Positions 36,582-44,502 of a DNA stretch of 64,000 bases are shown here, in pieces (the stretch's first letter is position 1; the number at the start of each line of letters is the position of its first letter). The DNA lies in the NCBI GenBank assembly GCA_018336035.1, contig JAGXRD010000077.1, positions 40,666 through 104,665 on the forward strand, in the 5' to 3' direction. The DNA comes from Alphaproteobacteria bacterium. GTDB taxonomy: Bacteria > Pseudomonadota > Alphaproteobacteria > Ferrovibrionales > Ferrovibrionaceae. The notes beneath the pieces are model-generated. The model was not told the origin of the DNA, did no database searches, and worked only from the letters and a program-made list of their open reading frames with translations. A program made the translations under genes and the position numbers.

Positions 36582-37637
36582 ATGAAAACCCAACTTTCCC
36601 CCGGCTTTCCGGCCCTCGGGCTCGCCGCCCTGCTCCTGGCCACCGGTCCCGTTCAGGCCGCCGACCCGGCAGCGTCCCTCACCGGTGCCAGCATCCTGAT
36701 GTACCACCGCTTCGGCGAGAATACGGTGCCGAGCACGAATATCCGGCTCGAGCAGTTCGATGCCCATATCGCCGAGCTGAAATCCGGGCCCTATACCGTC
36801 ATGGGTTTGCCTGAGGTGGTCGCGAAGCTGAAGTCCGGCGAGAAGCTGCCCGACCGTGCCGTCGCGATCACCGCCGACGACGCCTATATCTCGGCCTTCA
36901 CCGAAGGCTGGCCGCGGCTGAAAAAGGCCGGCATTCCCTTCACGCTGTTTGTGGCGACCGAACCGGTCACCAGCAAGCTGAAGGGTTACCTGACCTGGGA
37001 GCAGATCCGCCAGATGAAGGCGGAGGGTGTCACCATCGGCGCGCACAGCCATCGCCATCCCTCGCTGCCTGCACTGATCCCTGACAAGGCGCGCGAGGAT
37101 CTCGAGACCTCGATGGCGCTGTTCGAGAAGGAGCTGGGTGAGAGGCCGTCGCTGTTCGCGTATCCCTTCGGCGAATGGGATGTGCATACGCTCAAACTGG
37201 TGAAGCAGATCGGCTACAGCGTGGCGTTTGGCCAGCATTCCGGCGTGGCGCATAGCCAGCACGACATGTTCTGGCTGCCGCGCTTTCCGATGAACGAGCA
37301 TTTCGGTTCGGTCGAACGCGTGCGCCAGGCACTGAATTCGCTGCCGCTGCCGGTGACCGATGTCGAGCCGGCCGATGTGCTGGTAAAGCTGGGCCAGACG
37401 AAGAATCCGCCGGTCCTGCGCTTCACCGTCGCACCGGGCATCGAGCGGCTGAACCAGATGGTCTGTTACACCGGCGAGGGCAAGCAACTACAACCGAAGC
37501 TGATCGGCGAACGGCGTTACGAGATGCAGGCGCCCGAGGCGCTGAAGCCGCCGCGCGACCGTATTTCCTGTTCGGTGCCATCGACGCAGCAGGGCCGTTT
37601 CCGCTGGTTCGGCATCCAGTTCACGGTCGCCAAGTAA
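36582..37637 (+). CDS. Exported polysaccharide deacetylase family protein
   Basis: The 351-residue product has a Sec signal peptide (about residues 1-27, ending VQAAD). A NodB-type carbohydrate esterase 4 domain follows at about 40-240. The first metal motif is altered, reading AITADDAY instead of the usual TFDDGY. The His pair is present in GAHSHRHPSL, and the region FAYPFGEWD matches motif 3. A C-terminal beta-rich part (about 265-350) is not recognised. The start at 36582 is preferred over 36573 because AGGA lies eight bases upstream. The substrate is unknown. It lies seven bases before the next hydrolase gene. Confidence 0.83.
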   Translation: MKTQLSPGFPALGLAALLLATGPVQAADPAASLTGASILMYHRFGENTVPSTNIRLEQFDAHIAELKSGPYTVMGLPEVVAKLKSGEKLPDRAVAITADDAYISAFTEGWPRLKKAGIPFTLFVATEPVTSKLKGYLTWEQIRQMKAEGVTIGAHSHRHPSLPALIPDKAREDLETSMALFEKELGERPSLFAYPFGEWDVHTLKLVKQIGYSVAFGQHSGVAHSQHDMFWLPRFPMNEHFGSVERVRQALNSLPLPVTDVEPADVLVKLGQTKNPPVLRFTVAPGIERLNQMVCYTGEGKQLQPKLIGERRYEMQAPEALKPPRDRISCSVPSTQQGRFRWFGIQFTVAK

Positions 37638-37644
37638 TCCCGGC

Positions 37645-38478
37645 ATGGTTCCGCGCCAGCGCAGCTTCCGTATCAACGGCTACGATCTCTCCTGTCTCGA
37701 AGCCGGCGAGGCCAGCGCCATTCCGCTGCTTCTGGTGCATGGCTCACTCTGCGACCAGCGCATCTGGACGGCGCAGATGGCGGCCTTTGCCGGGCATTAT
37801 CGCGTGCTGGCGCTCAGCGTGCGCCATTTCTGGCCCGAGCAGTGGGACGGCACAGGCAACGGCTATGAAATCCGCCAGCATGCCGAGGATATCGCGGCGC
37901 TGATCGCGCATCTCGATGTTGGCCCGGTGCATCTGCTTGGCCATTCGCGCGGCGGCCATGTCTGTTTCCGCGTGGCGCAGCATTATCCGGAGTTGATCCG
38001 CGCGCTCATTCTGGCCGAGCCGGGTGGGCAGCTCGATCCTGCGTTGGCCGATCACGGTGCGCCGCCGCCGGGCGCCGATCTCGGCCAGATGTTTGAAGAC
38101 TCCGCCAGTCTGATCGCGCGTGGCGAGATCGATGCCGGGCTGGAATTGTTCGTGACGGCGGTCGGCGGGCCGAAGGCGTGGAAATACGCCACCGAAGGCT
38201 TCAAGGCGATGGCGCGCGACAATGCGGCCACCATCATCGGTCAGGCACGCGAGGCGCGGCTCACCTTCATGAAGGCGGAGATCGAGAAGATCGACATGCC
38301 TGTGCTGCTGATCGGTGGCGCACTCACCCGCGGCCATTTCCCCAAAGTTCTGGATGCGATGCAGCGGCTGATGCCCGATGCCGAACGCGTCACCATCGAA
38401 GGCGCCGGCCATCCGATGTACGAGCAGCGCCCGGCGCCGTTCAACGATGCGGTGCTGGGTTTCCTCGCGCTGCGCTAG
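37645..38478 (+). CDS. Alpha/beta fold hydrolase
   Basis: This 277-residue cytoplasmic hydrolase has the nucleophile elbow GHSRGGH (Ser near residue 99), the oxyanion region LLVHGSLCDQR and the catalytic His in IEGAGHPMYEQRP. The Asp between the last two strands is less clear (LLIGGALTRGHFP). The family includes esterases, lactonases and epoxide hydrolases, and the substrate is not determined. It is seven bases behind the deacetylase and likely in the same mRNA. Confidence 0.85.
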   Translation: MVPRQRSFRINGYDLSCLEAGEASAIPLLLVHGSLCDQRIWTAQMAAFAGHYRVLALSVRHFWPEQWDGTGNGYEIRQHAEDIAALIAHLDVGPVHLLGHSRGGHVCFRVAQHYPELIRALILAEPGGQLDPALADHGAPPPGADLGQMFEDSASLIARGEIDAGLELFVTAVGGPKAWKYATEGFKAMARDNAATIIGQAREARLTFMKAEIEKIDMPVLLIGGALTRGHFPKVLDAMQRLMPDAERVTIEGAGHPMYEQRPAPFNDAVLGFLALR

Positions 38479-38550
38479 TTCCGCAAGATTTATCAAATCG
38501 GCCCGTGCTAGCGTCTTTCTGGTCAGAAACGCGCAGCCACACGGACCCAG

Positions 38551-39423
38551 ATGCCCGAATCCAGCACAATAGAGACGCCGAGCCAGGCGGGTTACCTACG
38601 CCGCTTCACGCGCGTGATCGAGTATATCTATGCCCATCTGGATGAGGCACCTGATCTGAACACGCTGGCTGATGTTGCGGCGCTGTCGCCGTATCACTGG
38701 CATCGCACCTGGCAGGCAGTCTACGGCGAATCCGTGGTCGGTACGGTGAAGCGTCTGCGGCTGCAGCGCGCCGCAGCCGATCTGGCCAATACCGACATGT
38801 CATTGGAGGCGATCTGGCCGCGCGCCGGTTATGGCAGCCTCGCCGCCTTCAGCCGCAGTTTCAAGGAGGCCTACGGCCTGACGCCAACGGAATACCGCAA
38901 GGCCGGCAGCCATACCCGCTTCACCATGCCTTTTGCCGCGAAAGGAGTTTCCGCCATGCCGGATGTCGCTATCAGGACGCTTGCTCCTGCCGAACTCGCC
39001 GTGATCCCGCACACAGGATCGTATATGGAAATCGGGCGAGCCTTCGAGACGCTATTCGGCACGCTGGGGTCGCGCAATCTGCTACGGCCGGATCTGTGCA
39101 TGAAGGGACTGTTCTATTCCGATCCGACCTCTGTGCCCGAAGCCGAACTGCAGTCCGCCGCCGGCATTGTGATTCCTGATGCAGCTTTTCCGGTCGAGGC
39201 CCCGCTGGAGCAGCGCAGTCTGCGTGGCGGCGAATATGCCGTGCTGCGCCATAAGGGTCCGTATTCCGACATGAGGGCCGCCTATGACTGGCTCTACGGT
39301 GAATGGCTGGTCCGCTCAGGTCGCGAGGCCGCCGATGCACCGGTTTTCGAGGAGTATCTGAACAATCCGCGCGAAGTGGCGCCCAGCGAGTTGCTGACCG
39401 ATATCTGCCTGCCGCTGAAGTAA
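38551..39423 (+). CDS. AraC family regulator with GyrI-like effector domain
   Basis: The 290-residue protein has two AraC-type helix-turn-helix motifs (about residues 17-115, including YEAP-like region AGYGSLAAFSRSFK), then a GyrI-like small-molecule-binding domain (about 132-288, starting VAIRTLAPAELAVIPHTG). Proteins of this design (Rob/SoxS/TipA relatives) bind hydrophobic compounds and regulate efflux or detoxification genes. Likely targets are not evident; the amidase lies downstream on the same strand. Confidence 0.87.
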   Translation: MPESSTIETPSQAGYLRRFTRVIEYIYAHLDEAPDLNTLADVAALSPYHWHRTWQAVYGESVVGTVKRLRLQRAAADLANTDMSLEAIWPRAGYGSLAAFSRSFKEAYGLTPTEYRKAGSHTRFTMPFAAKGVSAMPDVAIRTLAPAELAVIPHTGSYMEIGRAFETLFGTLGSRNLLRPDLCMKGLFYSDPTSVPEAELQSAAGIVIPDAAFPVEAPLEQRSLRGGEYAVLRHKGPYSDMRAAYDWLYGEWLVRSGREAADAPVFEEYLNNPREVAPSELLTDICLPLK

Positions 39424-39431
39424 TGCCATAC

Positions 39432-39509
39432 CGTCACCCGGGCTTGACCCGGGGTCCCATTTAAAATGGGATGCCGGCCAGGAAGATATTTCTTGCGTCC
39501 GGCATGACG
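39432..39509. repeat. Palindromic intergenic repeat, type A
   Basis: The element is bounded by CGTCA and TGACG and built from nested inverted repeats: CCCGGG-CTTGA-CCCGGG, TCCCAT-TTAAA-ATGGGA and TGCCGG with CCGGCA. It looks like the REP-type dispersed elements common between genes in alphaproteobacteria. It fills the gap before the amidase gene. Confidence 0.7.
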
Positions 39510-39525
39510 ATATAAAGGGTTAGCT

Positions 39526-40983
39526 ATGCCTGCTGAATTCCGCACCGCCACAGAACTGGCCGCCGCGCTGCGCTCCCGTCAGGTGTCATCGGTCGAACTG
39601 ACGGAAGCTGCGATTACCGCCATCGAGGCGCGTGACGGCGCGCTCAATGCTGTCGTGGTGCGCGATTTCGAGCGGGCGCGTGCGGCGGCCAAGGCTGCCG
39701 ATGCGGCTCTGGCCAAAGGAGCGCCCGGCGCCTTGCTCGGCCTGCCGATCACGGTGAAGGAAAGCTTCAACCTTGCCGGCCTGCCCACCACCTGGGGCAT
39801 TCCGAATACCCAAAATATCCCGGTGACGCAGGATGCCGTGGCCGTGGCGCGGCTGAAGGCGGCCGGTGCAGTCATTCTCGGCAAGAGTAACGTTTCGACC
39901 GTACTGGCCGACTGGCAGGCGACCAATCCGGTCTACGGCACCAGCAACAACCCGTGGAATGTGACGCGTACGCCGGGCGGCTCGTCGGGCGGCTCGGCAG
40001 CGGCGCTGGCCGCCGGCTTCGTCTCGCTCGAACTCGGCTCGGATCTCGGCGGGTCACTGCGCATCCCCGCGCATTTCTGCGGCGTCTATGCCCACAAGCC
40101 AACCCTGAATCTTCTGCCGCGGCGCGGCCATGCTCCGCCGGGTACACCGGCACTGTCGGTCGTGCCGCATCACGACCTGCCGGTGATCGGTCCGATGGCA
40201 CGCAGTGCCGCCGACCTGATGTTGGCGCTGGATGTGCTGGCCGGACCCGACGAAGTCGAGGCAGTTGCCTATCGGCTGGACCTGCCTGCGCCGCGGCATA
40301 CCGCGCTGAAGGATTATCGCATTCTAATTCTCGACCGACATCCGCAGGTACCGACCGATGCGGCGGTGCGCGATGCCATCGAGGCACTGGAATCGCAGCT
40401 TGAACAGGCCGGCTGTCGTGTTGCGCGGTCCAGCCCGTTGTTGCCGAGTCTCGAGATGATCGGCAGTACCTATCTTCGGCTGGTGATGGCCTTCATGGGC
40501 GGGACACTGCCAGAACCTGATTATATTGCCGCGCGTCAGCACGCCTCCGACATTCCGGAAGCGGCATCGGATCAGCGCAGCCTGTCGGCACTAAGCAAGG
40601 TGGCCAGCCACCGTGCCTGGATGCAGGCCGATTTCGTGCGCACCGGCCTGTCTCATCAATGGCGCAATCTGTTCCGTGAGTGGGACATTGTGCTTTGTCC
40701 GGTCACGCCCACGGCCGCCTTCCCGCATGACCAGCGCCCATGGGACGAGCGTACCATCAGTGTGGATGGTCGGCCGGTGCGCTACGGCGACCAGTTCCTT
40801 TGGCCAGGCGTCGCCACGCTTTGCGGCTTGCCGGCCACAGCTTTTCCCACTGGCGTGAGTCCGGATGGGCTGCCGATCGGTCTGCAGGCCATTGGACCTT
40901 ATCTGGAAGATCGCACGCCGATCCAGTTCGCGACGCTCGTCGCTCAGTCCTTCGGCGGCTTCAAACCGCCGCCAGGTTGGTAA
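39526..40983 (+). CDS. Amidase (amidase signature family)
   Basis: The 485-residue amidase-signature hydrolase has the Ser-cisSer-Lys triad: Lys78 (TVKESF), the Ser pair at 153-154 (PGGSSGGS) and nucleophile Ser177 (GSDLGGSLR). Motifs and length fit general amidases rather than the GatA subunit, since no gatC or gatB is adjacent. The substrate is unknown. It is flanked on both sides by dispersed palindromic repeats, so its surroundings have been rearranged or loosely conserved. Confidence 0.88.
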   Translation: MPAEFRTATELAAALRSRQVSSVELTEAAITAIEARDGALNAVVVRDFERARAAAKAADAALAKGAPGALLGLPITVKESFNLAGLPTTWGIPNTQNIPVTQDAVAVARLKAAGAVILGKSNVSTVLADWQATNPVYGTSNNPWNVTRTPGGSSGGSAAALAAGFVSLELGSDLGGSLRIPAHFCGVYAHKPTLNLLPRRGHAPPGTPALSVVPHHDLPVIGPMARSAADLMLALDVLAGPDEVEAVAYRLDLPAPRHTALKDYRILILDRHPQVPTDAAVRDAIEALESQLEQAGCRVARSSPLLPSLEMIGSTYLRLVMAFMGGTLPEPDYIAARQHASDIPEAASDQRSLSALSKVASHRAWMQADFVRTGLSHQWRNLFREWDIVLCPVTPTAAFPHDQRPWDERTISVDGRPVRYGDQFLWPGVATLCGLPATAFPTGVSPDGLPIGLQAIGPYLEDRTPIQFATLVAQSFGGFKPPPGW

Positions 40984-40998
40984 GCGCGCGGCCTGTTT

Positions 40999-41059
40999 CG
41001 TCGTTCCCGCGAAGGCGAGAAGCCAGGCTTCCTGGATGTCCGCTTTGGCGGGCATGACG
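40999..41059. repeat. Palindromic intergenic repeat, type B
   Basis: The pattern is CGTCGTTCCCGCGAAGGCG on the left and CGCTTTGGCGGGCATGACG on the right, around a CCAGG/CCTGG inner stem. This matches the common dispersed element of the form CGTCATTCCCGCGAAGGCGG seen across alphaproteobacterial genomes. It lies between the amidase stop and the threonyl-tRNA synthetase leader. Confidence 0.75.
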
Positions 41060-41087
41060 AGAGAATTGGATGCGCTCATTTTTCCGG

Positions 41088-41116
41088 TTGACCGATTGCC
41101 GATCAGCCCTTACCGT
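41088..41116 (+). promoter_or_regulatory. Possible promoter of the leader transcript
   Basis: TTGACC, 17 bases, then TACCGT. The -35 is good and the -10 weak. If used, transcription would start within a few bases of the leader ATG, making an almost leaderless mRNA. That would explain the lack of a Shine-Dalgarno before the leader peptide. Confidence 0.35.
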
Positions 41117-41125
41117 CGCGTCACC

Positions 41126-41203
41126 ATGCAGAGCATTATTCTCACCGTAGCTACCATTAAGGTTACCGTCGTCGGCGGTGCCCTGGGTCGTTGCGCGTGG
41201 TAG
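41126..41203 (+). CDS. Leader peptide of the short threonyl-tRNA synthetase gene
   Basis: This 25-codon reading frame starts MQSIILTVATIKV and ends GRCAW before a TAG. Of residues 4-16, eleven are Ile, Leu, Val or Thr (three Ile, three Thr all ACC, four Val, one Leu). That composition resembles the leaders of enteric ilv and thr attenuators. The codons lie immediately before the segment that forms the antiterminator. There is no Shine-Dalgarno. The peptide is presumably a regulatory sensor with no other function. Confidence 0.65.
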   Translation: MQSIILTVATIKVTVVGGALGRCAW

Positions 41204-41263
41204 GATAAACGCAAAGCAGAACACCCAGAGGCCCCGCCGGCGACGGACGGGGCCTCGGTGTTT
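41174..41263 (+). promoter_or_regulatory. Transcription attenuator: antiterminator and terminator helices
   Basis: Segment 2 (41174-41188, within the end of the leader frame) pairs with segment 3 (41223-41238) over 14 of 15 positions, with one bulged A. Segment 3 also pairs with segment 4: 41228-41236 with 41248-41256 (9 bp), extended by 41221-41225 with 41257-41261. The two helices exclude each other. A ribosome stalled on the Ile/Val/Thr codons leaves segment 2 free and favours read-through. A ribosome reaching the stop covers segment 2 and lets the terminator form. The U-run after segment 4 is short (TTT), so termination may be partial. Confidence 0.7.
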
Positions 41264-41309
41264 CTGGGGCTTCGTTCATCGCCGGTCGCTTCGCAGACCG
41301 GAGAGCGAC

Positions 41310-42542
41310 ATGAACAGTTTCAGTCCCAGATTGAACGCAGACTCAGACCCTTATGACCATCGCGTGCTGGGCACGCGGCTGGATCTCTTCCACCAGCAGG
41401 AGGAAGGGCCTGGCATGGTCTTTTGGCACCCGCGCGGCTTTGCACTGTATCGCGTGATCGAGGATTACGTGCGCCGGCGCATGCGTGAGGTGGGGTTTGC
41501 CGAAATCCGCACGCCACAGCTGCTGAGCTACAGCCTGTGGGAACAAAGCGGCCATGCCGACAAGTTCGCCAACGAGATGTACCGGCTCGACAGCCGCTCA
41601 TCCGGCGGCAATCGCCAGTTCGCGCTGAAGCCGATGAGCTGCCCCTGCCATGTGCAGGTCTATTCCAAGTCGCTGCGCTCGGTGCATGACCTGCCGCTGC
41701 GCTACTGCGAATTCGGCGCCTGCCATCGCGACGAGCCCTCGGGCGCGCTGCAGGGCCTGATGCGCACCAAGAGCTTCACGCAGGACGATGCGCATATCTT
41801 CTGCACCGAAGCCCAGGTCGAGGGCGAGGTGCAGCGGTTCTGCGAATTGCTGCGCAGCATCTACAGCGATTTCGGCTTCGGTGCGCCGCTGGTCTTTTTC
41901 TCGACGCGGCCGGCCAAGCGCGCTGGCGACGATGCCACCTGGGATCGCGCGGAAGCCGCGCTGGCGATGGCGGCGCGCCGGGCCGGCATCGACTTCGGCA
42001 TCAAGAGCGGCGATGGCGCCTTCTATGGCCCGAAGCTGGAATTCCATCTGCGCGACAGTCATGGCCGCGCCTGGCAGTGCGGCACGATCCAGCTGGATTT
42101 CGTGCTGCCCGAGCGGCTGGGCGCCGATTACGTCGCCAGCGACGGCAGCCGCCAGCGGCCGGTGATGATCCATCATGCCGTGCTGGGCAGTATGGAGCGC
42201 TTCATCGGCATGCTACTCGAGCATCACAAGGGCCAGCTGCCGCTCTGGCTGGCGCCGGAGCAGATCACGGTGGCGAGCGTGACCAGCGCGCAGGAGGGCT
42301 ATGCCCGCAAGGCGGCCGCTGCGCTGGGTCGCGAAGGCTACCGCGTGGCAGTTGACGGTCGGTCGGAGCGCATCGGCCGCAAGATCGCCGAGGCACATGA
42401 ACAGGGCCTGCCGCTGCTGGCCATCGCCGGCGAACGCGAGATGGAACGCGGCACGCTTACCTTCCGCCGCAGCAACGGCCGGCAGGAGGAACTGTCGCTG
42501 GCTGATGCGGCGCGCCGTTACCGCGAGGAGGCGTTCAGATAG
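41310..42542 (+). CDS. Short threonyl-tRNA synthetase lacking TGS and editing domains
   Basis: The 410-residue product aligns with the catalytic and anticodon-binding parts of ThrRS, normally about 640 residues. It begins near the start of the catalytic core (DHRVLGTRLDLFH) and keeps the zinc-binding Cys and His residues (KPMSCPCH, TQDDAHIFC, PVMIHHAVLG), the motif 2 loop CHRDEPSGALQGLMR and motif 3 (LGSMERFIG). The anticodon-binding domain spans about 305-405. It has no N1 (TGS) or N2 editing domain, so it should charge threonine but not clear mischarged serine itself. The usual CPGH is CPCH here. The ATG at 41310 is supported by GGAGAG upstream; the longer frame reaches back into the attenuator. 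It is probably a second, regulated paralogue. Confidence 0.88.
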   Translation: MNSFSPRLNADSDPYDHRVLGTRLDLFHQQEEGPGMVFWHPRGFALYRVIEDYVRRRMREVGFAEIRTPQLLSYSLWEQSGHADKFANEMYRLDSRSSGGNRQFALKPMSCPCHVQVYSKSLRSVHDLPLRYCEFGACHRDEPSGALQGLMRTKSFTQDDAHIFCTEAQVEGEVQRFCELLRSIYSDFGFGAPLVFFSTRPAKRAGDDATWDRAEAALAMAARRAGIDFGIKSGDGAFYGPKLEFHLRDSHGRAWQCGTIQLDFVLPERLGADYVASDGSRQRPVMIHHAVLGSMERFIGMLLEHHKGQLPLWLAPEQITVASVTSAQEGYARKAAAALGREGYRVAVDGRSERIGRKIAEAHEQGLPLLAIAGEREMERGTLTFRRSNGRQEELSLADAARRYREEAFR

Positions 42543-42567
42543 GTTGCGTGACAGCAACACACCGACC

Positions 42568-42626
42568 CTCCGAGCATCGGAGCACGCAGATGGACCTCGG
42601 AATAAATCCGAGGATGACGGCTTTTT
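42568..42626 (+). terminator. Two hairpins with T-run after the short ThrRS gene
   Basis: CTCCGA-GCA-TCGGAG (42568-42582) is followed by CCTCGGA-ATAAA-TCCGAGG (42595-42613) and a T-rich stretch at 42622-42630. The second hairpin with the adjoining ATGACG resembles another dispersed intergenic repeat type. Together they probably end the synthetase transcript. Confidence 0.55.
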
Positions 42627-42637
42627 GTTTTTGAGAC

Positions 42638-42676
42638 CGATGTTCCGCGATGTTCTCTCGAAATCGCGGAACATCG
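42638..42676. repeat. 14-bp perfect inverted repeat upstream of the antiporter
   Basis: CGATGTTCCGCGAT (42638-42651) and ATCGCGGAACATCG (42663-42676) are separated by 11 bases; the motif GATGTTC also recurs directly at 42649-42655. It could be a large RNA hairpin in the antiporter 5' leader, a DNA operator or another dispersed element. Confidence 0.6.
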
Positions 42677-42768
42677 CGATAAATGCGCTCGCGTTCGGTT
42701 GCGTCGCCGGACAGTGCGCCCTATTTAAAAAGGATATACGAATTTTACTCTGAGGGGGCCCTGCCGGG

Positions 42769-44502
42769 ATGCCGCATCACACGCCGCTGATTGCCACCAT
42801 CGTGATGGGCCTCGTGCTCGCTTTCGTGTTCGGCGCGATTGCCAACCGTCTGCGCGTGTCGCCTCTGGTGGGCTATCTGCTGGCGGGTGTCCTTGTCGGC
42901 CCGTTCACGCCCGGCTTCGTCGCCGATCAGGCTTTGGCCAACGAGCTGGCGGAGATCGGCGTCATCCTGCTGATGTTCGGTGTTGGCCTGCATTTCTCGC
43001 TGAAGGATCTGCTGTCGGTGAAGGCCATCGCCATTCCAGGGGCTGTCGGCCAGATCGCGGTCGCTACACTGCTGGGTATGGCGCTGTCCTGGGCCATGGG
43101 CTGGTCAGTCGGCGCCGGCTTCATTTTCGGTCTCGCGCTCTCCGTTGCCTCAACAGTCGTGTTGTTGCGCGCCATGCAGGAGCGCCGCCTGATTGAAACC
43201 GAGCGCGGACGCATCGCGGTCGGCTGGTTGATCGTCGAAGATCTCGCCATGGTGCTGGCGCTTGTGCTGCTGCCGGCCATGAGCGGCCTGCTCTCGCCCG
43301 AAGGCAACGGCGTCAGCGACCTGTCGATGCACGACTTCTTCATTCCGCTGGGCATCACGCTGGGCAAGGTGGCTGCCTTCATGGTGCTGATGGTGGTGGT
43401 CGGCCGCCGCGTCATCCCCTGGGTGCTGCATTACATCGTACATACCGGCTCGCGCGAGCTGTTCCGGCTCGCGGTACTGGCGATTGCCTTGGGCGTGGCC
43501 TTCGGCGCCGCAAAGCTGTTCGGTGTGTCCTTTGCGCTCGGCGCCTTCTTCGCCGGCATGATCATGAGTGAATCGCCGCTCAGTCATGAAGCGGCCAATG
43601 AGTCGCTGCCGTTACGCGACGCTTTCGCGGTCCTGTTTTTCGTTTCGGTCGGCATGCTGTTCGATCCGATGATCCTGTTGCGCGACCCGCTGCCGGTACT
43701 GGCCACGGTGGCGATCATCGTGGTCGGCAAGTCGGTGGCAGCTTTCGCCATCGTGCTGGCCTTCCGCCATCCGATGAATACGGCGCTGCTGATCTCGGCC
43801 AGCCTGGCGCAGATCGGCGAATTCTCCTTCATCCTTGCCGCGCTCGGCACCGATATGAAGATTCTGCCGGAAGAGGGCCGCGACCTGATCCTGGCGGGCG
43901 CGATCCTGTCGATCCTGCTCAATCCGCTGATCTTCATTGGCGTCGACCGCCTGAAAGTCCGGCTGGAGAAAAAGCTCGACCCGGCGGCTGTTGGGCGCGA
44001 CATCCCGGCCGGTGCGCCCGAGTTGCAGGCCGCGGCAGCCGCACCAGATGAAGATGCCACGCCTGTGCCTACTGCGCTGACCAACCATATCGTGCTGATC
44101 GGCTATGGCCGTGTTGGCAGTCTGGTCGGCGCCGCCCTGAAACAGAGCGGCAAACCTTTCCTGGTGATCGAGGATGTCGACAAGCGCGTCATAGCCTTGC
44201 GCGCCGAGGGTATCGAAGTGCTGGCCGGCAATGCGGCGCGTGCCGATGTGATGCAGGCTGCCAATCTGCGCGAGGCGAAACAGCTGATCATCGCCATTCC
44301 GAATGTCTTCGAGGCCGGCCGCGTGGTGGAAATGGCACGCTCGGAAAATCCGTCGCTCGATATCGTGGCGCGCGCTCATGCCGATGCCGAGGTCGAGCGC
44401 CTGCGCGACCTGGGTGCCAATGAGGTGATCATGGGCGAACGCGAAATCGCCCGCGCGATGATCGAGCGCTTCCCGCAGGCGCCAGCCGCGTCAGTCGCCT
44501 GA
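42769..44502 (+). CDS. Kef-type monovalent cation:proton antiporter with RCK/TrkA-N domain
   Basis: The 577-residue CPA2-family membrane protein has about 12 transmembrane helices over residues 5-395. A cytoplasmic RCK (TrkA-N) domain follows, whose nucleotide-binding motif LIGYGRVGSLVG lies near residue 445. It resembles YbaL/KefB and should exchange K+ or Na+ for protons under ligand control. The linker between the two parts is Ala/Pro-rich. No glutathione-linked KefF/KefG partner gene is adjacent, so glutathione gating is not supported. The stop codon directly abuts the stop of the convergent outer-membrane gene. Confidence 0.9.
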   Translation: MPHHTPLIATIVMGLVLAFVFGAIANRLRVSPLVGYLLAGVLVGPFTPGFVADQALANELAEIGVILLMFGVGLHFSLKDLLSVKAIAIPGAVGQIAVATLLGMALSWAMGWSVGAGFIFGLALSVASTVVLLRAMQERRLIETERGRIAVGWLIVEDLAMVLALVLLPAMSGLLSPEGNGVSDLSMHDFFIPLGITLGKVAAFMVLMVVVGRRVIPWVLHYIVHTGSRELFRLAVLAIALGVAFGAAKLFGVSFALGAFFAGMIMSESPLSHEAANESLPLRDAFAVLFFVSVGMLFDPMILLRDPLPVLATVAIIVVGKSVAAFAIVLAFRHPMNTALLISASLAQIGEFSFILAALGTDMKILPEEGRDLILAGAILSILLNPLIFIGVDRLKVRLEKKLDPAAVGRDIPAGAPELQAAAAAPDEDATPVPTALTNHIVLIGYGRVGSLVGAALKQSGKPFLVIEDVDKRVIALRAEGIEVLAGNAARADVMQAANLREAKQLIIAIPNVFEAGRVVEMARSENPSLDIVARAHADAEVERLRDLGANEVIMGEREIARAMIERFPQAPAASVA

